Positions 35,322 to 44,181 of a stretch of DNA of 64,000 nucleotides are shown in pieces (position 1 is the stretch's first letter; each line of letters begins with the position of its first letter). The notes under the pieces were generated by a model. It saw only the letters and a program-made list of their open reading frames with translations, ran no database searches and was not told the DNA's origin. Origin of the DNA: Actinomadura xylanilytica (GTDB lineage Bacteria; Actinomycetota; Actinomycetes; Streptosporangiales; Streptosporangiaceae); NCBI RefSeq assembly GCF_030283145.1, contig NZ_JASNWE010000001.1:866690-930689 (forward strand). The letters are read 5' to 3'. Both the position numbers and the translations under genes were made by a program.

Positions 35322-36710
35322 TCAGCAGCCGATGAGCTGCGCGGCGAGGAACGACTCGACCTGGCTGAGCGAGATGCGCTCCTGGCTCATCGTGTCGCGC
35401 TCCCGGACGGTCACCGCGTCGTCCTCAAGGGTGTCGAAGTCGACGGTGACGCAGAAGGGGGTGCCGATCTCGTCCTGGCGGCGGTAGCGGCGGCCGATCG
35501 CGCCCGCGTCGTCGAAGTCGACGTTCCAGTTCTTGCGCAGCAGGGCCGCCAGGTCGCGGGCCTTCGGCGACAGGTCGGAGTTGCGCGACAGCGGCAGCAC
35601 CGCGATCTTGACCGGGGCGAGCCGCCGGTCGAGCCGCATGACCGTGCGCTTCTCCAGCTTGCCCTTGGCGTTGGGCGCCTCGTCCTCGGCGTAGGCGTCC
35701 ATCATGAACGTCAGTGTGCAGCGGTCGACGCCCGCCGCGGGCTCGATCACGTACGGGACGAACCGGTCGCCCGATTCCTGGTCGAAATACGACAGGTCGG
35801 TGCCGGACGCCTTGCCGTGCGTGGTCAGGTCGTAATCGGTGCGGTTGGCGATACCCTCCAGCTCGCCCCACTCGCTGCCGACGAAGTCGAAGCGGTACTC
35901 CACATCGACGGTGCGCTTGGAGTAGTGCGACAGCTTGTCGGCCGGGTGCTCGAACAGCCGCAGGTTCTCCTTGCGGATGCCGAGGTCGACGTACCACTGC
36001 ATGCGCTCGTCGATCCAGTACTGGTGCCATTCCTCGTCGCTGCCGGGCTTGACGAAGAACTCCATCTCCATCTGCTCGAACTCGCGGGTCCGGAAGATGA
36101 AGTTGCCGGGCGTGATCTCGTTGCGGAACGACTTGCCCACCTGCCCGATGCCGAACGGCACCTTGCGGCGGGCCGACTGCTGCACGTTGAGGTAGTTGAT
36201 GAAGATGCCCTGCGCGGTCTCCGGCCGCAGGTAGGCCAGCCCCGACTCGTCCTCGATCGGGCCGAGGTAGGTCTTGAGCAGCCCGTTGAACATCTTCGGC
36301 TCGGTGAAGGAGCCCTTCACCCCGCAGTTGGGGCAGCTCAGGTCGGCCAGGCCGGCGGCCGGCGGGCGGCCGTGCTTGGCCTCGTAGGCCTCTTCGAGGT
36401 GGTCGGCGCGGAACCGCTTGTGGCACGACTGGCACTCGGTGAGCGGGTCGACGAACGCGTTGACGTGCCCGCTGGCCTCCCAGACCTCCCGCGCGAGGAT
36501 CACGCAGGAGTCGAGGCCCACGACGTCGTCGCGGCCCTGCACCATGGACTTCCACCACTGGCGCTTGACGTTGTTCTTCAGCTCGACGCCGAGCGGGCCA
36601 TAATCCCAGGAGGCGCGCAGTCCGCCGTAGATCTCACTCGACGGGTAGACCAGACCCCGCCGCTTGGCGAGGTTGACGATCGTGTCCAACACGTCGGAAC
36701 GGCGTGCCAT
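35322..36710 (-). CDS. glyS: Glycyl-tRNA synthetase (alpha2 type)
   Basis: About 462 residues, a class II aminoacyl-tRNA synthetase that charges tRNA-Gly. N-terminal [20 protein letters not shown] and [20 protein letters not shown] are the standard opening. A zinc-type insert has [15 protein letters not shown] and [10 protein letters not shown]. Motif 2 is [20 protein letters not shown] and is followed by [12 protein letters not shown]; motif 3 is near [11 protein letters not shown]. The anticodon-binding domain ends the protein. The ATG with GGAG seven bases ahead was used; an ATG two codons earlier is too close to it. The last cysteine is at the extreme C-terminus. Confidence 0.95.
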   Translation of the reverse strand: MARRSDVLDTIVNLAKRRGLVYPSSEIYGGLRASWDYGPLGVELKNNVKRQWWKSMVQGRDDVVGLDSCVILAREVWEASGHVNAFVDPLTECQSCHKRFRADHLEEAYEAKHGRPPAAGLADLSCPNCGVKGSFTEPKMFNGLLKTYLGPIEDESGLAYLRPETAQGIFINYLNVQQSARRKVPFGIGQVGKSFRNEITPGNFIFRTREFEQMEMEFFVKPGSDEEWHQYWIDERMQWYVDLGIRKENLRLFEHPADKLSHYSKRTVDVEYRFDFVGSEWGELEGIANRTDYDLTTHGKASGTDLSYFDQESGDRFVPYVIEPAAGVDRCTLTFMMDAYAEDEAPNAKGKLEKRTVMRLDRRLAPVKIAVLPLSRNSDLSPKARDLAALLRKNWNVDFDDAGAIGRRYRRQDEIGTPFCVTVDFDTLEDDAVTVRERDTMSQERISLSQVESFLAAQLIGC

Positions 36711-36979
36711 GAGCATTCTCCATCCGGCTGGCAGTCGGCGGGACGATATCGGACGCCCCATCGCCGCGGAAACGGCGAGCGGGTTCCGCCACGAAGGCGG
36801 CGGACTCGGCCCTTGCCGGAGACGGCGGGCCGAGGCGAGTGCGATTCCCCTGTGTGGTGCCGTGGAACGCGGTCTTTCCCCGGCGCTCCAGAGCATTCCC
36901 CAGCTTAGAGCACCCGAACGGCCTCTCGGACGCGGACATGGCGAACATACGGCCCGTCTGGGATTTCCCAGGCGGACGT
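36711..36979. other. Spacer between glyS and the DUF1906 gene
   Basis: 269 bp with no supported gene. It should hold the glyS promoter. I see no T-box-like structure or leader peptide. Confidence 0.4.
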
Positions 36980-38275
36980 TCAATAGACCCGCCCGTCGAC
37001 CGCGTTGCTGTCGACGTTGAGGGTGACGCCGCCGTGCTTCTCCTTGTGCCCGCCGCGGTACTGCTTGATACGACGGTGCGGCGGCCACCATTCGTCCGGC
37101 AGGTCGGGGGTGTCGTAGACGGCGGTGTCTCCGTCCCAGTGGGCGAACCAGATCGCCGTGGGCTTGGTGATACCGCGCGCCTTGCCCAGATCGCGGATTC
37201 CTGAGGACAGGCTGCTGTAAACGCCGGGGACGTACCGTGCGGCCTTCAGCTTCGTCGTCCAGGAGTCCAGAAAGCTCATGACAGCCTCACTGCACGCGTC
37301 GTCGCCGGTGTCATACCCCTCGATGTCGAAGTAGAGGGGTTGGCGGCGCGGTATGCCGAGCGCGCGGGCGCGCCGGACGGCGTCCTCGGCCGCGTCCGCC
37401 CCCTCCGCCGCGGCGTTCGCGGCGGTGATACGGCTCTTGTACTTGCTGCACGGCGCCTGGAGGCCGACGTAGGTGGGGATCAGCCGGTAACCCATGCGCC
37501 GGACGGTCCGCACCCACGCGCGCGTGAGGTTGGGCTGGGCGCAGCCGCGGGCCGCGCCGCCGATGTAGATATTGGCGATCCCGTAGGCGCGCCGCCAAGC
37601 CTTCATCGTCGAGACGGCCGGGGCCGCGCAGATGTCGAAGCCCTCCCCGGAGGCCCAGTTCGGCAGCGGCGCCTCCTGCCCGGACTTCGGCTCCGCGTCC
37701 GGCGCGTCCCCTGCGCTCCCTGAGGTCGTAGGCTCGGGGGCCTCCGTGGGATCCGAGGTGGGCACGGGCTCGTCCGGCCAGGTGGTGGTGAGGCGGGTGG
37801 CGCGAAGCGTCCGCTGGAGCGCCGCCGGATCCGTCCCGTACGTACCGGTGATCGTGACGCCCGCCTCGGGCAGGGCCAGCCGCTCCTCATGCGCGCCGGT
37901 GGCCTGGACGGTGTGCCGCGCGAGCCGGTCGGCGCGGACCGCGCCCGTGCGCTTGGCGGACGCTCCGCCGAGGGGCTCGATCCAGAGCGCCTCGGTGCCG
38001 CCGATCACCCGGGCCGGGCAGTCGGGGCGCGGGCCCGGACCGCCGAGGTAGATCGCGTGCCGGTCGAAGCGGACGCAGCGGTCCGGGTCGCGGTCCAGGC
38101 GGTGCACCTCCCAGCCCGCGGGGACCGGAACGCGCACCCCCCGGTACGCGACGGTCCCGGTCAGCGGGGCGGACGGCCGGGCCGCGGGCCCCGGGGCGGA
38201 CGGCCGGAAGCCGGCGACGAGCGGTACGGCCGCCGCCGTCCCGAGCAGTCCGATGAGCAGGGCGCCATAACGCAT
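36980..38275 (-). CDS. Secreted DUF1906 (Rv2525c-like glycoside hydrolase-like) protein
   Basis: 431 residues. The signal peptide is [22 protein letters not shown]. Residues 30-170 form an uncharacterised domain, then a Pro/Glu/Ser/Thr-rich linker (about 175-215), then the DUF1906 barrel: [50 protein letters not shown], the acidic strand [27 protein letters not shown] and IWFAHWDGD. Mycobacterial Rv2525c is a Tat-exported relative affecting the cell envelope, and the fold resembles GH25-like hydrolases acting on peptidoglycan. A cell-wall role is likely but not shown. It stands alone. Confidence 0.85.
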   Translation of the reverse strand: MRYGALLIGLLGTAAAVPLVAGFRPSAPGPAARPSAPLTGTVAYRGVRVPVPAGWEVHRLDRDPDRCVRFDRHAIYLGGPGPRPDCPARVIGGTEALWIEPLGGASAKRTGAVRADRLARHTVQATGAHEERLALPEAGVTITGTYGTDPAALQRTLRATRLTTTWPDEPVPTSDPTEAPEPTTSGSAGDAPDAEPKSGQEAPLPNWASGEGFDICAAPAVSTMKAWRRAYGIANIYIGGAARGCAQPNLTRAWVRTVRRMGYRLIPTYVGLQAPCSKYKSRITAANAAAEGADAAEDAVRRARALGIPRRQPLYFDIEGYDTGDDACSEAVMSFLDSWTTKLKAARYVPGVYSSLSSGIRDLGKARGITKPTAIWFAHWDGDTAVYDTPDLPDEWWPPHRRIKQYRGGHKEKHGGVTLNVDSNAVDGRVY

Positions 38276-38390
38276 ACAACTCCCCCGGTTCGCCGCGTCC
38301 CAGGGGGCGGGTCGTTACCCCGCCGACCGCGCGACGTGATGATCACGATGCGGCAGTGATCACCGGCGCGGCCGGGGGCGAAACCGGGGA

Positions 38391-38410
38391 CGGCGGCTTA
38401 TTGGCCGCCG
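38391..38410 (-). terminator. Possible terminator after the monooxygenase gene
   Basis: CGGCGGC-N6-GCCGCCG about 50 bases past the stop of the small monooxygenase gene. Confidence 0.5.
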
Positions 38411-38461
38411 GTTGCCCTACGTTGACCCGGCGGGGCCGCCCGGCGACGCCGGAGGCGGTGC

Positions 38462-38746
38462 TCAGTGGGAGGCGACGATCTCGTAGGCGCCGGGCTCGTC
38501 CACCGCCATGACGGCGAGCGGCATGAAGCGGACGCGCACCTCGTAGGCGCCGAGCGCGCGGCGGTAGAAGCCCGCCCCGTCCCATTCGGTCACCAGCGCC
38601 CACAGCCCGGGGTCGTCGATGGTGCGGGCGAGCCGGCCGGACCGGTATCCCTGGCTTCCGGACAGCGTCTCCAGCACCGCGCCCATCTGCTCGGCGAAGC
38701 CGTCGGACTCTTCGGCGGGCACGCGGTACCGGGTAATCGCGATCAT
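38462..38746 (-). CDS. Antibiotic biosynthesis monooxygenase (ABM) domain protein
   Basis: A 94-residue single ABM-type ferredoxin-like domain: MIAITRYRVPAEESDGFAEQM, LETLSGSQGYRSGRLARTID, WALVTEWDGAGFYRRALGA. Such small dimers include quinol monooxygenases and haem-degrading enzymes, but many have no proven activity. No haem-ligand residues can be picked out with confidence. It is divergent from the DUF6703 gene with 28 bp between the two starts. Confidence 0.8.
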   Translation of the reverse strand: MIAITRYRVPAEESDGFAEQMGAVLETLSGSQGYRSGRLARTIDDPGLWALVTEWDGAGFYRRALGAYEVRVRFMPLAVMAVDEPGAYEIVASH

Positions 38747-38774
38747 CGGTCCATCCTGGCGTACGTTAAGACGG

Positions 38775-39077
38775 ATGGAGACTCAGGACACCTCGGGGAT
38801 GCGGTCGATGGTGGAGCGGTGGAGCGCCAAACCGGTGCTCTACCTGCACGGGCTGCCGCGCGGGGTGCTGCTCGCGGTGGTCTTCGCGCTGCTGCTGGCG
38901 GGGGTGGCCGGGTCCGGCTGGGTGGGCGCGGCCGGGCTGCTGGCGCTGCTGGTGGGGCTGGGCTGGTTCGCCTACCTCAACTGGCCCGCGCTCGACCGGC
39001 CCGGCCGGCTGCTGCGGGTCGCGGCGCTGGTGGCCCTAGCGGCGGGCGTGGTCGGTCACGTTATCGACCGATTTTGA
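38775..39077 (+). CDS. Small membrane protein, DUF6703-like
   Basis: 100 residues with a soluble head and three hydrophobic segments (PRGVLLAVVFALLLAGVAGS, VGAAGLLALLVGLGWFAYL, LLRVAALVALAAGVVGHVI). The length and the central FAYLNWPALDRPGRLLR loop fit the actinobacterial DUF6703 family. Function is unknown. Its stop codon TGA is also the first three bases of the Zur box that controls the next operon, so the zinc operon promoter lies right at its 3' end. Confidence 0.75.
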   Translation: METQDTSGMRSMVERWSAKPVLYLHGLPRGVLLAVVFALLLAGVAGSGWVGAAGLLALLVGLGWFAYLNWPALDRPGRLLRVAALVALAAGVVGHVIDRF

Positions 39078-39089
39078 CAATCATTTTCA
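39075..39089 (+). promoter_or_regulatory. Zur box and promoter of the zinc-uptake operon
   Basis: TGACAATCATTTTCA matches the actinobacterial Zur palindrome TGAAAATGATTTTCA closely. It overlaps a TTGACA -35 (39074-39079); CATACT at 39098-39103 is the matching -10 with an 18-bp spacer. The predicted transcript start falls on the GTG of the binding-protein gene. Zinc-loaded Zur bound here would block RNA polymerase. Confidence 0.88.
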
Positions 39090-39109
39090 TCTTCATTCAT
39101 ACTTGGCTG

Positions 39110-40039
39110 GTGTTCACCTCCCGTACGCCGTTCCGCGTCCTCCCGCTGACCGCGCTGGCCCTCACCGGTCTCGCCGGGCTGACCGCCTGCGGCGGCGGCG
39201 CGGCCTCGGACGGCAGGACCCAGGTCGTCGCCTCGTTCTACCCCGTCGCCTGGCTGGCCGAGCGGATCGGCGGCCCCGAGACCTCGGTGCAGACCCTCAC
39301 CAAGCCCGGTGCCGAGCCGCACGACCTGGAGCTGACGCCACGGCAGGTCGGCGCCGTCGGCAAGGCCGACCTCGCGGTGTACGTCAAGGGCGTGCAGCCC
39401 GCCGTGGACCAGGCGGTGGGCAAGCACGCCAAGGACGGCTCGCTCGACGCGGCGAGCGTGGTCACGACGCTGCCCGCCGTGTCCGGCGGCGAGGAGGAGC
39501 ACGACCACGAGCACGACGTCGACTACGACCCGCATATCTGGCTCGACCCGAGCCGGATGGCCACCGTCGCCACCGCCCTCGGCGGCAGGCTCGCCGCGGC
39601 CGACTCCGCGCACGCCGACGGCTACAAGAGCCGCGCCGCGGCGGTGGCCGCCGAACTCACCGCGCTCGACCGGAGCTTCAAGGACGGGCTGAGGTCCTGC
39701 AAGCGCACGTCGATCGTCACCGCGCACGCCGCGTTCGGGTACCTGGCCGAGCGGTACGGGCTGCGGCAGATCCCGATCGCCGGAGTGGACCCGTCCGCCG
39801 AGCCGTCGCCCAAGCGGCTCGCCGAGCTGACCGGGCGGATCGGGTCGGCGGGCGCGACCACGGTGTTCACCGAGACGCTGGTCAGCCCGAAGGTCGCCGA
39901 GACGCTCGCCAAGGAGGCCCGGGTGAGGACCGCGGTCCTGGACCCCGCCGAGGGCGTCGGGCCGGGCTCTCCGGACGACTACTTGTCGATCATGAAGAGG
40001 AACCTCGAGACGCTGCGGCCCGCGCTGGAGTGCTCATGA
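39110..40039 (+). CDS. znuA: Zinc ABC transporter substrate-binding lipoprotein
   Basis: About 309 residues. The signal ends in the lipobox GLTAC, giving a membrane-anchored lipoprotein. It is a cluster A-I (ZnuA/TroA) binding protein: VVASFYPVAWLAERIGG, PHDLELTPRQVGAVGKADL (first His ligand), a His/Asp/Glu-rich loop EEHDHEHDVDYDPHIWLDP (more ligands), VTAHAAFGYLAERYGL and FTETLVSP. The His-rich loop is typical for zinc. The GTG start coincides with the predicted transcript start, so the mRNA is probably leaderless. The next gene overlaps its stop (ATGA). First gene of a four-gene zinc operon controlled by the last gene product. Confidence 0.92.
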   Translation: MFTSRTPFRVLPLTALALTGLAGLTACGGGAASDGRTQVVASFYPVAWLAERIGGPETSVQTLTKPGAEPHDLELTPRQVGAVGKADLAVYVKGVQPAVDQAVGKHAKDGSLDAASVVTTLPAVSGGEEEHDHEHDVDYDPHIWLDPSRMATVATALGGRLAAADSAHADGYKSRAAAVAAELTALDRSFKDGLRSCKRTSIVTAHAAFGYLAERYGLRQIPIAGVDPSAEPSPKRLAELTGRIGSAGATTVFTETLVSPKVAETLAKEARVRTAVLDPAEGVGPGSPDDYLSIMKRNLETLRPALECS

Positions 40040-40758
40040 CGACGGCGGCGGCCGGGACGGCGCCGTTCGAGATGACCGGCGGCCGGGTGCGGCGCGACGG
40101 CCGCGAGGTGCTGGACGGCATCGACCTGCGGGTCGGCCCCGGCGACCTGCTCGCCGTGATGGGCCCCAACGGCGCCGGCAAGTCCACCCTGGTGAAGGCG
40201 CTGCTCGGGCTGGTCCCGCTGTCGGCCGGCCGGACCGAGATCTACGGCTCGGCGCCCGCCCGGTTCCGCGACTGGAAGCGCGTCGGGTACGTCCCGCAGC
40301 GGCTGCCGATGGGCGGCGGGGTGCCCTCGACCGTCCGGGAGGTCGTGTCGTCCGGGCGCGTCGCGCGGCAGTCCCGCTGGCGTCCCACCTCCGCCGCCGA
40401 CCGCGCCGCCGTCGACCGCGCCCTGGAGGCCGTCGGCCTGGCCGGACGCGCGCGCGACTCGGCGCACCTGCTGTCGGGCGGCCAGCAGCAGCGGGTGCTG
40501 ATCGCCCGCGCGCTGGCGGGCGAGCCGGACGTGTTCGTGCTGGACGAGCCCACCGCGGGCGTCGACGCGGCCAGCCAGGCGGCCCTCGCCGGGACGCTGC
40601 GCGAGCTGGCGGCGGCCGGGCGCACGGTGGTCCTGGTCGCGCACGAGCTCGGCCCGCTGGAGCCGCTCATCACCCGCACCCTCGTCCTCGAGCACGGCCG
40701 CGCCGTCCGCGCGGACCACACCGGCCGGACGGCCCGGACGACGGGACAGAGCGCATGA
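40036..40758 (+). CDS. znuC: Zinc ABC transporter ATP-binding protein
   Basis: 240 residues with a complete nucleotide-binding set: Walker A MGPNGAGKSTLVKALLG, Q-loop VGYVPQR, signature LLSGGQQQRVLIARAL, Walker B VFVLDEPTAGVD and switch histidine VLVAHEL. It powers the zinc importer. The start ATG overlaps the upstream stop and its own stop overlaps the permease start (ATGA at both ends), so the three genes are translationally coupled. Confidence 0.93.
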   Translation: MTTAAAGTAPFEMTGGRVRRDGREVLDGIDLRVGPGDLLAVMGPNGAGKSTLVKALLGLVPLSAGRTEIYGSAPARFRDWKRVGYVPQRLPMGGGVPSTVREVVSSGRVARQSRWRPTSAADRAAVDRALEAVGLAGRARDSAHLLSGGQQQRVLIARALAGEPDVFVLDEPTAGVDAASQAALAGTLRELAAAGRTVVLVAHELGPLEPLITRTLVLEHGRAVRADHTGRTARTTGQSA

Positions 40759-41621
40759 TCGAGATGTTCCAGTACGACTTCATGCGCGTCGCCCTGGTCA
40801 TGGCGGTGCTCATCGGGCTGACCGCCCCGGCGGTCGGCACGTTCATCGTCCAGCGCAAGCTCTCGCTGCTCGGCGACGGCATCGGCCACATCGCGCTGAC
40901 CGGCATCGGGCTCGGCCTGCTCACCGGCTCCTCCCCCGTCCTCGGCGCGCTGGTGGTCTCGGTGCTCGGCGCGGTGGCGATCGAGGTGCTGCGCAGCCGC
41001 AGCCGCAGCGGCGCCGACGTCGTGCTGGCCCTGCTGTTCTACGGCGGGCTGGCCGGCGGCGTGATCCTGACCGGCGCGGAGGGCGGCGGGACCAGCCTCC
41101 AGTCGTACCTGTTCGGGTCGATCAGCAGCGTGTCGGCCACCGACCTGTACGTGGTGGCCGGGCTGGCGGTCGTGGTGCTCGGCATCGTGACGCTGTTCGG
41201 CCGCGAGCTGTTCCTGCTGTGCCAGGACGAGGAGGTGGCGCGCGCGGCGGGCCTGCCGACCCGGTTCCTGAGCATCCTGATCGCCGCCACCGCCGCGATC
41301 ACCGTGGTGATCGCGATGCGCGCGATCGGGTTGCTGCTGGTCAGCGCGCTGATGGTGGTGCCGGTCGCGGCGGCGCAGCAGCTCACCCGGGGGTTCAGGA
41401 GCACGATGCTGCTGGCCATGGGCATCGGTGTACTGTCGGCGGTATCGGGGCTGGCGGGCTCCTTCCAGTACGATCTCCCCCCGGGCCCCTCGATCGTGCT
41501 GCTGGCGCTCGCGGTGTTCGTCGCGGCGGCGGTGGGGGGCACGGTGGTGCGGCGCAGGCGCGCCGCCCCGGCCGCGGCACGGTCGGGTGTGGAAGCCGAG
41601 GCGGAGGTGCTTGGGGGATGA
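40755..41621 (+). CDS. znuB: Zinc ABC transporter permease
   Basis: 288 residues with eight to nine membrane helices. The family motifs of ZnuB/TroC permeases are visible: GTFIVQRKLSLLGDGIGHIALTG cut into helix 1-2, LRSRSRSGADVVLALLFYGG, SYLFGSISSVSATDL and MRAIGLLLVSALMVVPVAAAQ. It starts on the ATGA overlap with the ATPase gene and ends on an ATGA overlap with the Zur gene. Confidence 0.92.
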   Translation: MIEMFQYDFMRVALVMAVLIGLTAPAVGTFIVQRKLSLLGDGIGHIALTGIGLGLLTGSSPVLGALVVSVLGAVAIEVLRSRSRSGADVVLALLFYGGLAGGVILTGAEGGGTSLQSYLFGSISSVSATDLYVVAGLAVVVLGIVTLFGRELFLLCQDEEVARAAGLPTRFLSILIAATAAITVVIAMRAIGLLLVSALMVVPVAAAQQLTRGFRSTMLLAMGIGVLSAVSGLAGSFQYDLPPGPSIVLLALAVFVAAAVGGTVVRRRRAAPAAARSGVEAEAEVLGG

Positions 41622-41995
41622 CGACGACCCGCCGGAACGCGGTGCGGCAGGTGCTGGCCGACTGCGAGGGCTTCCGCAGCGCGCAGGACATCTTCGCCGA
41701 CCTCCGCGCCGACGGCTCCAAGATCGGCCTCACCACCGTCTACCGGGCGCTCCAGGCGCTCAGCGACTCCGGCGAGGTCGACGTGCTGCGCACCGACGAC
41801 GGCGAGGCCGTCTACCGCGCCTGCCGCACCGAGGAGCACCACCACCACCTGGTCTGCCGCGACTGCGGCCGGACCGTCGAGGTCGAGGGCCCGGCGGTCG
41901 AGCGCTGGGCCGAGGCGATCGGCGCCGAGTACGGCTTCGTGAACATCACCCACACCGTCGAGGTCTTCGGCACCTGCGCCGCCTGCGCCGCCTGA
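41618..41995 (+). CDS. zur: Fur family zinc-uptake regulator Zur
   Basis: 125 residues. The N-terminal winged helix has FRSAQDIFADLRADGSKIGL and TTVYRALQALSDSGEVD; the dimerisation part carries zinc ligands EEHHHHLVCRDCG and FGTCAACAA (two CxxC pairs). The HHHH run and CxxC sites point to Zur rather than Fur. It closes the zinc operon, overlapping the permease gene, and very probably binds the box in front of the operon, giving feedback control by zinc. Confidence 0.92.
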   Translation: MTTTRRNAVRQVLADCEGFRSAQDIFADLRADGSKIGLTTVYRALQALSDSGEVDVLRTDDGEAVYRACRTEEHHHHLVCRDCGRTVEVEGPAVERWAEAIGAEYGFVNITHTVEVFGTCAACAA

Positions 41996-42096
41996 CCGCC
42001 CCGCCGTCCACCTCTCCGCCGTCCGGCCGCGCGCCGCCGCCGCGCCGGGCGACCGGGGCCGCGCGGGCGGAACCGCGATGGGGGACAATCACCGTC

Positions 42097-42522
42097 ATGG
42101 CAACGACACGCACCGCAAACGCGCATTGGGAAGGGCCGCTGATGGGCGGCCAGGGCACGGTCGCGCTCGATTCCTCGAAGATCGGCACGTTCGAGGTGAA
42201 CTGGCCGTCGCGGGCCGAGGAGCCGAACGGGAAGACCAGCCCCGAGGAGCTCATCGCGGCGGCCCACTCCACCTGCTACTCGATGGCGCTCTCGCACGGC
42301 CTGGCCGGTGCCGGCACGCCGCCGGAGAAGGTCGACACCAAGGCCGAGGTCACCTTCCAGCCCGGCGAGGGCATCACCGGAATCCACCTGACGGTCCGCG
42401 CCAGCGTGCCGGGGCTGTCCGCGGGCGACTTCGAGAAGGCCGCGCAGGACGCCAAGGCCGGCTGCCCGGTCAGCAAGGCGCTGGCCGGCACCACGATCAC
42501 GCTCGACGCGGCGCTGGTCTAG
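42097..42522 (+). CDS. OsmC family peroxiredoxin
   Basis: 141 residues. OsmC/Ohr proteins reduce organic hydroperoxides with two cysteines; both are present, in AAHSTCYSMALSHGL and AKAGCPVSKALAG. The N-terminus TRTANAHWEGPLMGGQGTVAL and PNGKTSPEELI are typical of the OsmC subgroup. The ATG gives MATTRTANAHW. It is convergent with the dioxygenase gene and the two coding ends overlap by four bases. Confidence 0.92.
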   Translation: MATTRTANAHWEGPLMGGQGTVALDSSKIGTFEVNWPSRAEEPNGKTSPEELIAAAHSTCYSMALSHGLAGAGTPPEKVDTKAEVTFQPGEGITGIHLTVRASVPGLSAGDFEKAAQDAKAGCPVSKALAGTTITLDAALV

Positions 42523-43304
42523 CCGCCCGCCGCCGGTGGACGGGCCGCGCCGGACCGTCCGTCCACCGGCACCGGCACCGGCACGTCGCCGCCGACGGCG
42601 ACCCGCCACAGCAGCCGCGGCCGGCCGCCGAAGTCCTGCACCACGCGGTGCTGCGTCGCCCGGTTGTCGCAGACGGCCACGTCACCGGGCGCCCAGCGCC
42701 ACCGGACGGTGTTCTCCAGCCGGGTGACGTGCTCCTGGAACAGCCTGATGAGGGCCCCGGAGTCGGCCCGGCTGCTCAGGCCCACGATCGAACGGGCGAA
42801 GCCGCCGAGCAGGATCGCCCGCTCCCCCGTCTCGGGATGCACCCGGACGAGGGGGTGCTCGGCCCGCGCGTCCCCGTGCCCGTGCAGCACCCAGAGCCGG
42901 TCGGCCAGTTCCCGCAGCTCGGCGGGCAGGTCCTCGTACGCCGCGGCGGTGTTGGCCCACACGGTGTCGCCGCCGTGCCGCGGCACCTCGATCGCGCGCA
43001 TCAGCATCGCCTTGGGCGGACGCTCGGCGAACGTGCCGTCGGTGTGCCACGCGTCGGCGCGGCCGTCGCCGCAGCACGCGGCGGGCTCGCCGAGGCGCCG
43101 CGCGAACCGCGCCTGGCCCGCGGCGTCGAGGTGGTGCTGATCGCGGAAGAAGAGCACCCGGTGGCGGAGCAGTGCCCGGCCGAGCTCCGCCACCACCCGC
43201 TCGGGCAGGTCGCCCGACAGCCGGACGCGGGTGACCACGGCGCCGATCCGGCCCGCGACCGGGCTGACCTCAGGGCGGACTGGCTCCAGGACCTGGTGCG
43301 GCAT
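42519..43304 (-). CDS. TauD/TfdA family Fe(II)/2-oxoglutarate dioxygenase
   Basis: 261 residues with the double-stranded beta-helix fold. The iron ligands are His and Asp in DAWHTDGTF near residue 85 and a distal His in DNRATQHRVVQDFGGRPRLL near residue 225; the Arg after it binds 2-oxoglutarate. LLRHRVLFFRDQHHLDAAGQ is the usual N-terminal segment. Family members hydroxylate taurine, alkylsulfates, chlorophenoxy acids and other small molecules; the substrate here is unknown. It ends overlapping the convergent OsmC gene. Its start ATG is well upstream of any neighbour, so it has its own promoter. Confidence 0.88.
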   Translation of the reverse strand: MPHQVLEPVRPEVSPVAGRIGAVVTRVRLSGDLPERVVAELGRALLRHRVLFFRDQHHLDAAGQARFARRLGEPAACCGDGRADAWHTDGTFAERPPKAMLMRAIEVPRHGGDTVWANTAAAYEDLPAELRELADRLWVLHGHGDARAEHPLVRVHPETGERAILLGGFARSIVGLSSRADSGALIRLFQEHVTRLENTVRWRWAPGDVAVCDNRATQHRVVQDFGGRPRLLWRVAVGGDVPVPVPVDGRSGAARPPAAGG

Positions 43305-43383
43305 GGCAACGAACGTACGCAGGCCGGACCCCTAATGCAACTAATCAAGTAGGGAATGCCGAGTAAGTGGCGCCGCGGGAAGG

Positions 43384-44181
43384 TCAGCCGGCGGGCGCTG
43401 GCTCGACCGGGTTGGGCACCGCCCCGCCGTACCGCCGGTCGCGGGAGGCGTAGAGCTCGCAGGCGTGCCACAGGTGCCGCCGGTCGAAGTCGGGCCACAG
43501 CGTGTCGAGGAAGACCATCTCGGCGTACGCCGACTGCCACAGCAGGAAGTTGGAGGTCCGCTGCTCCCCCGACGAGCGCAGGAACAGGTCGACGTCGGGG
43601 ATCCCGGGCTCGTACAGGTAGCGGGCGAACACCTTCTCGGTGATCTTGTCCGGGTTGAGCCGCCCGTCCCGCACGTCCCGGGAGATGGCCGCGGCGGCGT
43701 CGGCGATCTCGGCGCGGCCACCGTAGTTCACGCAGAACTGCAAGGTGAGCACGTCGTTGTCACGCGTCATCTCCTCGGCGGTCTCCAGCTCGCTGATGAC
43801 GCTGCGCCAGAGCCTGGGCCGCCGTCCCGCCCACCGCACCCGCACGCCCATCGCGTTCAGCTGGTCGCGGCGGCGCCGGATCACGTCGCGGTTGAAGCCC
43901 ATCAGGAAGCGCACCTCCTCGGGCGAGCGCCGCCAGTTCTCGGTGGAGAAGGCGTACGCCGACAGGTACGGGACGCCGAGCTCGATCGCCCCCATGATCA
44001 CGTCGAAGAGGGAGTCCTCCCCCCGCTTGTGCCCCTCGGTGCGCGGGAGCCCGTGCCCCTTGGCCCACCGGCCGTTGCCGTCCATGACGATGGCCACGTG
44101 CCGGGGCACCAGGTCGGTGGGGATCGCCGGCGGACGGGCGCCGTCCCTGTGCGGATCCGGAGGCGATACGGCCCTTCTCAC
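43384..44181 (-). CDS. uppS: Isoprenyl transferase (undecaprenyl diphosphate synthase family)
   Basis: 265 residues, a cis-prenyltransferase that makes the polyprenyl diphosphate carrier for cell-wall synthesis. [20 protein letters not shown] holds the catalytic Asp and the phosphate loop; [20 protein letters not shown] and [20 protein letters not shown] complete the site. Actinomycetes often have two such enzymes of different chain length; which one this is cannot be told. The GTG start overlaps the recO stop (GTGA), so recO and uppS are coupled, a common actinobacterial pair. Confidence 0.93.
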   Translation of the reverse strand: MRRAVSPPDPHRDGARPPAIPTDLVPRHVAIVMDGNGRWAKGHGLPRTEGHKRGEDSLFDVIMGAIELGVPYLSAYAFSTENWRRSPEEVRFLMGFNRDVIRRRRDQLNAMGVRVRWAGRRPRLWRSVISELETAEEMTRDNDVLTLQFCVNYGGRAEIADAAAAISRDVRDGRLNPDKITEKVFARYLYEPGIPDVDLFLRSSGEQRTSNFLLWQSAYAEMVFLDTLWPDFDRRHLWHACELYASRDRRYGGAVPNPVEPAPAG

